A stretch of DNA of 7,050 nt from the NCBI GenBank assembly GCA_024653875.1, contig JANLHE010000263.1:1-7050 (forward strand). The letters are read 5' to 3'. The notes under the pieces are model-generated. The model was not told where the DNA came from, did no database searches, and saw nothing but the letters and a program-made list of their open reading frames with translations. Within the stretch, counting starts at the first letter, position 1, and every line of letters begins with the position of its first letter. A program made the position numbers and the translations under genes. This DNA is from Acidobacteriota bacterium. Its GTDB lineage: Bacteria > Acidobacteriota > Vicinamibacteria > Vicinamibacterales > SCN-69-37. Positions 1-5,088 of the stretch are shown piece by piece.

Positions 1-151
1 CCGCGCCCGCAGGATCATCGCATTCGGTCAACTGGCGTGAGGGTCCGCCTCGTCAGCCAACGCCGGGCCACTTGGGCTCACCGTCGGCCTCCCACGGCAG
101 CGGCGGCGCACACCCGGCGCGGGGCACCGGCACCGCGTCCGGCAGACCTAC
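1..151. other. Left-edge stretch upstream of typA fragment 1; possible tail of a cut-off gene
   Basis: No complete gene is visible. On the plus strand positions 2-40 read as twelve sense codons ending in a TGA at 38-40 (ending ...AFGQLA), so this could be the last codons of a gene cut by the window edge. Twelve codons cannot establish that. From 41 to 151 the sequence is very GC-rich and unassigned. The frame of the following typA fragment stays open back to 41 but contains no ATG, GTG or TTG and shows no similarity to TypA. The typA similarity begins abruptly at about 150. Confidence 0.3.
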
Positions 152-451
152 ATGCAGGACCGCGGCGAGATGTTCGTGTCGCCGGGCACGGCCGTGTATG
201 AAGGCATGATCGTCGGCGAAAACTCCCGCAACAACGACCTCGACGTCAACATCGTCCGCGAGAAGAAGATGTCGAACATGCGCGCGTCCGGCGCGGACGA
301 GGCGATTCGCCTGATTCCGCCCCGCCTGATGAGCCTCGAACAGGCCATCGAGTTCATCAACGACGAGGAGCTGGTGGAAGTGACGCCGCACAACCTGCGC
401 ATGCGCAAGCGCGTGCTCGCCGCGAACATGCGGCCGCGCCGGGAGGTCTGA
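150..451 (+). repeat. Direct repeat, copy 1 (partner 2923-3224)
   Basis: From the shared ATG to the stop codon, 289 of 300 positions match the partner by hand alignment, without gaps. The differences fall in nine codons, five of them silent. Three of the eleven mismatches are in the last sense codon (gtc versus acg). Beyond the stop codon the copies share nothing obvious. Upstream, identity fades at about 150/2923, although copy 2 carries a further ~52 bp of genuine typA sequence. The copies are 2773 bp apart. Confidence 0.93.
152..451 (+). pseudogene. typA: typA/bipA 3'-end fragment, copy 1 (C-terminal 99 residues of the TypA/BipA GTPase)
   Basis: The 99 residues are recognisable as the extreme C-terminus of the ribosome-associated translational GTPase TypA/BipA. 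Typical family stretches are MQDRGEMFVSPG, VYEGMIVGEN, NDLDVN, the lysine-rich KKMSNMRASGADEA, the PPRLMSLEQAIEFIND segment and ELVEVTPHNLRMRKR. A full TypA is about 600 residues, so the GTP-binding domain and all middle domains are absent and the fragment cannot act as a GTPase. The similarity starts abruptly at about 150, immediately before an ATG that corresponds to an internal methionine of TypA. No Shine-Dalgarno sequence precedes it, so translation is doubtful. The frame is nevertheless intact to a TGA stop, which suggests recent origin. The Ala in GTAVYEG replaces the Pro seen in copy 2, while the Ser in GENSRNN agrees with the family. A second copy lies at 2871-3224. Whether an intact typA lies just upstream cannot be seen. 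Confidence 0.9.
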
Positions 452-539
452 ATCGCGGGCCGGCTCGCAGCGTTGCGACTCCGGCGGTTCTCAAAGGAAC
501 TTGCGATGCATTCAGGCTGGACGATCAGTTAGAAGGGAT

Positions 540-596
540 TGCCAGAACCGACCAGAGGTCCTTCTGGCACGGATTAGCCAACGCCGCGACCTCTGG
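540..596. repeat. Nested and alternative inverted repeats (possible hairpin or terminator)
   Basis: An 8-bp outer stem, TGCCAGAA (540-547) with TTCTGGCA (562-569), encloses a 4-bp inner stem GACC (550-553) with GGTC (557-560). The same inner arm belongs to a second, mutually exclusive pairing: CCAGAGGTC (552-560) with GACCTCTGG (588-596), nine perfect pairs. The transcript could therefore fold in two ways, as in an attenuator or riboswitch expression platform. It could also simply be a terminator behind the typA fragment, although no T-run follows. The pairings are seen directly; the function is unknown. Confidence 0.45.
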
Positions 597-720
597 CCGC
601 GGACTTTCCCCCCACCAGGGCAATCCGCAGTGCGGGACTTCCAACGGCCGCGTTATTGCTCGTCTGTTGCGAGACCCGATAACTCCAGAGCTCTGGCGCA
701 GCACTTGCATCTCCGTCGAC

Positions 721-726
721 GGAGGG
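721..726 (+). promoter_or_regulatory. Ribosome binding site of the first operon gene
   Basis: GGAGGG lies six bases before the ATG at 733. It fixes that start rather than upstream in-frame codons, and the protein then begins with a proper signal peptide. Confidence 0.8.
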
Positions 727-732
727 TTAGCA

Positions 733-1473
733 ATGAAACCGTTTCTTGCGTTACGACTCAGGACGACTTCCTGGTTAGGCGTGGCCATCGGAATCAGCCT
801 CCTTATGCCGGGAGCCGCTGATCGATCCGAGGCATCGCTTCTGGTCGTCGGGCAGTACCCGCCTTGGGGCGGCAACTGGTGCGGGCTGGAGCTCAAGGCA
901 ACGACGGCCGAACGGCGAGTGTATGGCACAGGCATCACGGCCGAGTGCGGCGGGTGCGTCGGGAATACGGCGCCGCACGGCAACTGGGGCGTCGACAGCT
1001 TCTATTCAAACCGCAGCGACGGCAGCCATTACAAGGGCTGGGCGACTTCCAACCCGAACTGCCCGGAATCGATCGACGACCCCGAGTGGAACAGCTGCAC
1101 AAGGGACTACACAAGTTCGGTTTATTACAACGGCGACCCACCACTCCAGTACTCGCCTAACGAGACGGACCTCGGAATGGTGTGGGACTGGTATTCGACC
1201 ACCGAGGAGGAGGGCTGTTCGATCTTGGACGGTGTTCAAATCTATGGAGGCACCGTGCTAGAGATCTGGGAATTGGACCATTGGGGACCTTGGGATGACC
1301 ACGTTACAGATCTTCAGGTCTCCTCAGGCAGTGCGCTACTCGGCTGCGATCGCTGGGGTTGTGCGCCAGTGGCGACGGCCTGGGGTGGGGGATCGAACGG
1401 GGTTACCTCAACGGACTTCCGAATCACCCTGATGTCGTCGTGCGCATGGGTGGATGGGAAAGGGTGCATCTGA
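733..1473 (+). CDS. Secreted Cys- and Trp-rich protein of unknown function
   Basis: This is a 246-residue protein that I do not recognise. It starts at an ATG six bases after a strong GGAGGG. Residues 1-34 form a Sec signal peptide: Arg at 8 and 10, a hydrophobic core at about 14-29, and probable cleavage near GAA or SEA-S. The mature part has ten cysteines (50, 72, 75, 110, 122, 162, 205, 210, 237, 245), an even number compatible with five disulfides and so with an extracytoplasmic location. It has about thirteen tryptophans, including WGGNWC, MVWDWY and DHWGPWDDH. No membrane segment follows the signal peptide and no enzyme motif is obvious. Aromatic and acidic clusters are compatible with carbohydrate or ligand binding, but that is speculation. 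It is the first gene of a tight operon: the next ATG begins two bases after this stop. Codon use looks less GC-biased than in the genes right of 5000, which fits an acquired gene. Confidence 0.75.
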   Translation: MKPFLALRLRTTSWLGVAIGISLLMPGAADRSEASLLVVGQYPPWGGNWCGLELKATTAERRVYGTGITAECGGCVGNTAPHGNWGVDSFYSNRSDGSHYKGWATSNPNCPESIDDPEWNSCTRDYTSSVYYNGDPPLQYSPNETDLGMVWDWYSTTEEEGCSILDGVQIYGGTVLEIWELDHWGPWDDHVTDLQVSSGSALLGCDRWGCAPVATAWGGGSNGVTSTDFRITLMSSCAWVDGKGCI

Positions 1474-1474
1474 C

Positions 1475-2080
1475 ATGCGTAATCTCTTGATCGTCCTCGC
1501 TGTTCCACTCCTGGTTGCCACCGCAGGCATGCGTCCACAGGGCGCCATTGCGGACGTGCTGCTCGAAGGCTACGTTGTGGACGCCACCTCCGAGCTGCCA
1601 CTTGAGGGCGTACTCGTCGGCGTTCGCTCCGGACTCAGTAGTATCCGTATGACGAGTATCAAGACGAACCTGCACGGGCACTTTGCCATCGCGGTCGCCG
1701 ATTCCAGCATCGCACTGTCGTTCTTCTCGAGGGGGTATGAGCGTCTCGGATACCCTTTGGCGGCAGTGCCTCGACAACCCATCCGGATCGTACTTCGCCG
1801 CGCCGTGCCCTTGAGGGGAGCGCTTGTTGACCCGCACGGATCTCCTGCGGCAAAGGCTCGAGTGTACTTGACACCAATCCAGCCAGGAGGACTTCAGGTC
1901 GTCCTGCAGGCGGTCACCGACGCTGAGGGGCGGTATGAGATTGACGGCGCTGGCGAGATCAAGACGTACCTCCTGGAAGCTGCGCCCCCCGGCTGTGAAC
2001 GGCAAAGCCTCCGCACCGCTACTGGCTTGGCGCTGCGTGTGGGAGGAGAGGTCGTTGACGTCGTGCTACCTTGCAGGTGA
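1475..2080 (+). CDS. Exported protein with two carboxypeptidase-regulatory-like (Ig-fold) domains
   Basis: The product is 201 residues. The ATG at 1475 is preferred over an in-frame ATG at 1454, because the protein then begins MRNLLIVLAVPLL, a clean signal peptide ending near GAIA (residue 26), and because it avoids overlap with the preceding gene. GGAAAGGG at 1457-1464 may be its ribosome binding site. Two repeats of the carboxypeptidase-regulatory-like beta-sandwich follow. Domain 1, about 28-107, has LEGYVVDATSELPLEGVLV, then TNLHGHFAIAV, then SRGYERLGYPL. Domain 2, about 112-199, has LRGALVDPHGSPAAKARVYL, then TDAEGRYEIDG. The pattern 'G.V.D..G.P..GA.V' followed by 'T(D/N)..G.(F/Y)' is characteristic of the fold. 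In this family the domains are non-catalytic and usually mediate surface or periplasmic protein contacts. Lone proteins of this type are common beside beta-barrel proteins, as here. Two cysteines (174, 200) could form a disulfide. The fold is fairly secure; the role is unknown. Confidence 0.8.
   Translation: MRNLLIVLAVPLLVATAGMRPQGAIADVLLEGYVVDATSELPLEGVLVGVRSGLSSIRMTSIKTNLHGHFAIAVADSSIALSFFSRGYERLGYPLAAVPRQPIRIVLRRAVPLRGALVDPHGSPAAKARVYLTPIQPGGLQVVLQAVTDAEGRYEIDGAGEIKTYLLEAAPPGCERQSLRTATGLALRVGGEVVDVVLPCR
2075..2080 (+). promoter_or_regulatory. Ribosome binding site overlapping the upstream stop codon
   Basis: AGGTGA at 2075-2080 contains the stop codon of the preceding gene and lies seven bases before the ATG at 2088. 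It supports that start and suggests coupled translation of the two genes. Confidence 0.6.
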
Positions 2081-2087
2081 CAGTGTG

Positions 2088-2723
2088 ATGGCTCGATCGT
2101 CGCAGCACACGCCGACGCTGACATTGTACGTCGCGGTCGTCCTCGCAGGGCTGACCTGTGTCGCCACGCCGGCAGCAGGCCAGGTGTCCATCGACATCGG
2201 AGTTCACGCAGGGGCGGCCTGCCTGAACGGCGGCCCTGAATGCGCAGGTGGCTTTGTGGGGCCGGTCGCGTCCGCTGAGTGGCGGAGGCGCGTCGCCCTG
2301 CGCATTCGGTACGTCGCTGTCGACCTCGAGGAGGATGCGTTCACCTTCGGGGTCTTCACAATTCGCAGGCAAGGTCGCCGCGGCCAGTTGCTCCTCGGCG
2401 AGTTGCTGTACGAATTCCGGCCGCGGTCGAGGATTCAGCCCGTCGTCGGCGTCTCCCTCGGCCGCCGCGTATTCCAGGATGTCACGACGTGCGAACCGGT
2501 GTCATGCGCCGAGGCGAGTGCCAGCCCTGGCGGGCCTGGGGTTTTCGGGGGGGTACTCAAGAACAGCCGCTTCACCGCGGGTGGTATAGCTGGCCTTTCG
2601 GTGCGGGCGGGTGAACGAGTGACCATCCAGGCGATGTTCGGCTTTCACGACCTGTGGCAGGAGCACGGAGAGACAGTCGAGGGAGCCGTGCTCCTGAGCA
2701 TCTCCGTCTGGCGATCGAGATGA
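2088..2723 (+). CDS. Predicted outer-membrane beta-barrel protein, third gene of the operon
   Basis: The product is 211 residues. The ATG at 2088 is chosen because an AGGTGA precedes it and because residues 11-31 (LTLYVAVVLAGLTCVATPAAG) make a good signal peptide. The mature chain alternates hydrophobic and polar residues in strands with Gly and aromatic residues at the ends: VSIDIGVHAG at 33-42, VALRIRYVAVDL at 69-80, RGQLLLGELLYEFRP at 98-112, RIQPVVGVSLGRRVF at 115-129, FTAGGIAGLSVRAG at 162-175, VTIQAMFGFHDLW at 178-190, GAVLLSISVW at 199-208. This is the pattern of a small eight-strand-type outer-membrane barrel. There are four cysteines (45, 52, 135, 140) in probable loops, perhaps two disulfides. 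The C-terminus ends in SVWRSR rather than the usual terminal Phe, so recognition by the BAM insertion machinery is not assured. It is seven bases from the upstream gene and clearly co-transcribed. The specific function is unknown. Confidence 0.72.
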   Translation: MARSSQHTPTLTLYVAVVLAGLTCVATPAAGQVSIDIGVHAGAACLNGGPECAGGFVGPVASAEWRRRVALRIRYVAVDLEEDAFTFGVFTIRRQGRRGQLLLGELLYEFRPRSRIQPVVGVSLGRRVFQDVTTCEPVSCAEASASPGGPGVFGGVLKNSRFTAGGIAGLSVRAGERVTIQAMFGFHDLWQEHGETVEGAVLLSISVWRSR

Positions 2724-2870
2724 ACGTTCCCTCGCAGCGCCCAGAACCCCGGTTCCTCATCCCAGCTGGCCTAGCGGAGCGCTGGAGCAGGGACTTCGTG
2801 CATGACACCCTGCGACCAGTGGACCTCCTCGACGTACGTTGACCAGGGCACCCCTGCAGCTCTCGATACC

Positions 2871-3224
2871 GGCGCGCTCGTGTCCGACCGCGCGGGCGTG
2901 GTTACGGCCTACGCCATCGCCAACATGCAGGACCGCGGCGAGATGTTCGTCTCGCCGGGCACGCCCGTGTATGAAGGCATGATCGTCGGCGAGAACTTCC
3001 GCAACAACGACCTCGACGTCAACATCGTCCGCGAGAAGAAGATGTCGAACATGCGCGCGTCCGGCGCGGACGAGGCCATCCGCCTCATTCCGCCCCGCCT
3101 GATGAGCCTCGAACAGGCCATCGAGTTCATCAACGACGATGAGCTGGTGGAAGTGACGCCGCACAACCTGCGCATGCGCAAGCGCGTGCTCGCCGCGAAC
3201 ATGCGGCCGCGCCGGGAGACGTGA
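2871..3224 (+). pseudogene. typA: typA/bipA 3'-end fragment, copy 2 (C-terminal ~117 residues)
   Basis: The frame from about 2871 encodes GALVSDRAGVVTAYAIANMQDRGE and the rest of the TypA/BipA C-terminus to a TGA at 3222-3224. The 'G.L(V/I)S...G...A(Y/F)A' stretch before MQDRG is normal TypA sequence, so this copy reaches about 18 codons further upstream than copy 1. The preceding 147 bp (2724-2870) show no TypA similarity and no gene, although the frame stays open to an ATG at 2802 without a good ribosome binding site. The GTPase and middle domains are missing, so this is a non-functional remnant unless the C-terminal domain is expressed alone. It differs from copy 1 at Pro for Ala, Phe for Ser (GENFRNN; Ser is the family residue), Asp for Glu and Thr for Val. 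Each copy thus carries its own apparent departure from the family. The frame is intact, implying limited age. Confidence 0.9.
2923..3224 (+). repeat. Direct repeat, copy 2 (partner 150-451)
   Basis: About 96% identical to 150-451 over 300 bp, with similarity ending at the stop codon. The substitutions are not concentrated at adenines and are mostly silent or scattered. Confidence 0.93.
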
Positions 3225-3316
3225 GGCGAGAGCCTGTCCGACGCTGCGAGAATCCTCATCTCCAAGCCCCCGCCGCATCTCCACTTCGCCGCCACATTCC
3301 GCAGGGGGACACGGAA

Positions 3317-3342
3317 AGGTGTGCGGAACGTTCCGCACGCCT
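3317..3342. repeat. Perfect 18-bp palindrome in a 26-nt inverted repeat (candidate operator or hairpin)
   Basis: GTGCGGAACGTTCCGCAC at 3321-3338 equals its own reverse complement. It extends to 3317-3342 as AGGT...GCCT with only a T-G mismatch, which would be a wobble pair in RNA. Directly adjacent, GGGGAACTTTCCCC at 3343-3356 is palindromic at 12 of 14 positions, and a further TTCCGCA half-site lies at 3297-3303. Dyads of this kind with no loop typically bind dimeric regulators or recombinases. There is no T-run, so a terminator is less likely. The binding protein is unknown. Confidence 0.55.
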
Positions 3343-3471
3343 GGGGAACTTTCCCCTTTGCCACGGTCGCCGGCCGGACGGCTTCGCCGCTCAAGTTGTG
3401 AGATCCAGCCGTTGGCACCCGACTTGCTAAGGTGGCGCGTGGCGTCCCGCGGCGCGTGCGCGGCGCGAACG

Positions 3472-3477
3472 AGGAGG
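3472..3477 (+). promoter_or_regulatory. Consensus ribosome binding site that decides a TTG start
   Basis: AGGAGG, within GAGGAGGTG, lies exactly six bases before TTG at 3484. It makes TTG the likely initiation codon of the following gene, whose first residues then form a good signal peptide. Confidence 0.75.
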
Positions 3478-3483
3478 TGTATC

Positions 3484-3944
3484 TTGCAGACTACCGTCTT
3501 GAGCCTTGCCGCGTTGTTTGCGGCGTTCCTCGTGGCGCCCACCGCGTGGGGCCAGAGCCAATGGGCGTCGAAGCCGCTGCCCTTCAACGCGTGCCGCGCG
3601 GGATCGCGGCCTGGGTGGCTTACGTGAAGAGCGGGCAGCCGTTCCTCGTGCGATTCGACCTCACGATGAACAAGTTCAACGATGCCCGCTACACCGGCGA
3701 TTGGCGCACCGACCCGATGGGCACGCTCCAGGGCGGGCAGGAGTACGTCGTGAGCTACCGGAATGGCGAGTTTACCTGCACCGGATTCAGCCAGGCGGAC
3801 GGAACGCGCCAGACACACGCCTCCGGCGGCATCGACCCTGACGACGGCCTCATCTCGCTCTGGAGCCGAACGTACAGCATCGACGGGCAGGGGCAGGTCT
3901 GGGATCTCGACTTCGGGCTCGTCGGCCATATCCGTCCACAGTAG
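3484..3944 (+). pseudogene. Small secreted protein gene interrupted by an apparent frameshift
   Basis: Starting at TTG 3484 behind a consensus ribosome binding site, the first frame gives a signal peptide (QTTVLSLAALFAAFLVAPTAWG, cleavage near residue 24) and then SQWASKPLPFNACRAG. It then runs into a stop at 3625-3627. From about 3605 a second frame, shifted by one base, continues with good GC-rich codon use: AAWVAYVKSGQPFLVRFDL and NDARYTGDWRTDP, ending GLVGHIRPQ at a TAG (3942-3944). Neither frame alone makes a sensible protein: one lacks a mature domain, the other a signal peptide. The simplest reading is one gene of about 153 residues that lost one base (or gained two) somewhere in 3590-3612, a run of GCGC-rich sequence prone to error. 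A genuine mutation, a sequencing or assembly error, or (less likely) programmed frameshifting all remain possible. I do not recognise the mature family; its beta-rich, Gly/Asp/aromatic composition suggests an extracytoplasmic beta-sheet protein. Confidence 0.65.
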
Positions 3945-4308
3945 CGCCCGGACGGCGTGCACACGCGGGGCCAGCCACGTCGCTCGCCCGCCCCACGGAC
4001 GCCGCGTCCGGCAACCGGCGCGGACACAGACGGGCCGCCCACGGATGGTCCGTACAGTTCCGTGCGCTCGACGCCTCGATCTGCCGACCTACAGAAGAAA
4101 GAAGGGCTGAATACTCTAACCCGCATTATTCATGAGGCTGGGCAGATTGCGGCCGGAATGTTTGCGAGCGAGCCCAGATCGGTCACCGGCCTCTGCACGA
4201 GGGCCTGCGTGAGTGAGTCGACTGGCGCAGACGACCGCGATACACGGATCGCGCACGGGATGCAGACAGCTCCGCCCTGATGCCGGAGGTCGAGGACGTT
4301 GCGGGGCG
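3945..4308. other. Non-coding junction between the secreted-protein module and the IS remnant
   Basis: No gene was found in this 364-bp stretch. It contains a hairpin CGGACG-CCG-CGTCCG at 3996-4010, about 50 bp after the preceding stop, which may act as a terminator although no T-run follows. A shorter hairpin, ACGGA-TGG-TCCGT, is at 4041-4053. At about 4090-4137 the composition changes abruptly to A/T-rich (AGAAGAAAGAAGG, then CCGCATTATTCATGAGG), which is my candidate for the outer end of the IS remnant. From there to 4308 is probably the 3' untranslated part of the IS. Confidence 0.45.
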
Positions 4309-5088
4309 TTACGTGGCGCCGAGCCGGCGGGCGATCGCGTGCCACGCGTCGGCGTCTGGATACGCTTGGGGGAGATGGAGGACAAACCGACGGACACTGG
4401 CGACGACCCGGACGCCGATTGTGAGCAATCGCTCGCGCAGCGTCGAGACTTGGGCGCGCGCGTACACGGTGCGCGCGGCGTGACGCCGCAGTTCTTGCAG
4501 CAGGACATACGCGGCGGCCGTGAGGAGCACGCGGAATTGATTTGCCCAGAAGCGTGTGCAGCTCGTGCGGTCGATCTCCAGTCCGTGATGCAATTCTTTG
4601 ATCCGATTTTCGATCTCGCCCCGCTGACAGTAGACCGTCTCGTAAATCCACTGCGGCGACTGGGTCAGATTAGTGATGACGAAGCGCGCATTGTCGCGCG
4701 GTGCGCGCCCCTCGAGGGCCACCACTTCGGCTTTGATAATGACGCGCCGCTCCCGCGACCACGATCGCGCGGCATACACGGTGTCGCCATAGACGTGTGC
4801 GGTCGTCCCGGTCGTGGTCACGGCGGTGCGGACGTCCCCCATGAGCGGCTCGGCCCGGCGCGCGAGCACCGCATTTTCTGCCATGGCGACCACGTATTCC
4901 ACGCCGATCCGGTCGAGATAGTCGAGCAGCGCCGGCGTGGCGAAGCCCCCGTCGAGTCGCACGCGGACGATGGTCCCAGGAAACGCCGATCGGATCAGGG
5001 TGTAGATCGCGCGCAGGACGCCTTCCGCCCCGGCGGCACCGGCCGCATTGCCGGGCCGCAGGACCCCCGCACACAGATACGCGTCGGG
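4119..5088 (-). mobile_element. Truncated IS1380-family insertion sequence
   Basis: The transposase fragment on the minus strand defines the element. The A/T-rich word ACCCGCATTATTCATGAGG at 4119-4137 stands out in this GC-rich window. From memory it resembles termini of IS1380-type elements, so I place the transposase-distal end there provisionally. The opposite end is missing: transposase similarity stops at about 5088, directly against another gene, so no matching terminal inverted repeat or target duplication can be identified. About 970 bp of an element usually near 1.7 kb remains. It is not autonomous. Confidence 0.55.
4309..5088 (-). pseudogene. IS1380-family transposase, C-terminal fragment (DDE, inactive)
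   Basis: Read on the minus strand from 5088 to the TAA at 4311-4309, one open frame gives 259 residues matching the C-terminal half of IS1380-family DDE transposases. Landmarks in order: LRPGN; IVRVRLDGGF, whose Asp (4953-4951) is the second catalytic acid, equivalent to the usual RADSGF; RSWSRERRVIIKAE; ARFVITNL; and IYETVYCQRGEIENRIKE, with the catalytic Glu at about 4611-4609, followed by DRTSC and ANQFRVLLTAAAYVLL. Family members are about 430-460 residues, so roughly 170-200 N-terminal residues, including the first catalytic Asp, are gone. GTG at 4962 is the only plausible in-frame start near the 5' end and would give 217 residues. No ribosome binding site supports it. The 5' break falls at the stop codon of the gene at 5089-5433, in the same frame. 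Confidence 0.88.

Larger units (their letters stand above)
452..732. other. 281-bp non-coding leader between typA fragment 1 and the exported-protein operon
   Basis: No convincing coding frame was found here on either strand. The stretch holds a set of inverted repeats between 540 and 602 (listed separately) and a small dyad CCGCA-g-TGCGG at 625-635. A weak sigma70-like pair, TTGCTC at 656-661 and GATAAC at 678-683 with a 16-bp spacer, could drive the gene starting at 733, but it matches consensus poorly (3/6 and 4/6). A clear ribosome binding site, GGAGGG at 721-726, sits at the right end. The leader probably carries the operon promoter and any terminator of the typA fragment. Confidence 0.5.
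3225..3483. other. 259-bp non-coding leader between typA fragment 2 and a secreted-protein gene
   Basis: No coding frame stands out. The stretch has no similarity by eye to the leader after typA copy 1, apart from a short ACTTTCCCC word (603-611 and 3348-3356). It contains a strong palindrome cluster at 3317-3356 (listed separately) and ends with an excellent ribosome binding site. It probably holds the promoter and operator of the following gene. Confidence 0.5.

Noticed and set aside
53..391. Minus-strand open frame at the left edge
   Set aside because: It is the antisense shadow of typA copy 1 and mirrors the minus-strand shadow of copy 2.
452..790. Integron cassette array with attC sites in the leaders
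   Set aside because: GTTAGGC at 774-780 fits the core-site pattern but lies inside a signal-peptide coding region, and no matching RYYYAAC partner arm or folded attC structure was found. No integrase is visible.
1935..2087. Extension of the beta-barrel gene upstream to 1935
   Set aside because: It would overlap the preceding gene by 146 bp. The ATG at 2088 has its own ribosome binding site and begins a signal peptide.
150..3224. Template/variable repeat pair of a diversity-generating retroelement
   Set aside because: The mismatches are not confined to adenines, the repeat is a known gene tail rather than a C-type-lectin variable region, and no reverse transcriptase is present.
2757..3962. 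A 401-codon open frame on the minus strand across typA copy 2 and the secreted gene
   Set aside because: It is antisense to sequence clearly coding on the plus strand (TypA C-terminus). Its composition is the Ala/Arg/His/Val-rich pattern of a GC-rich shadow frame, and part of it repeats on the minus strand of copy 1 only because the DNA is duplicated.
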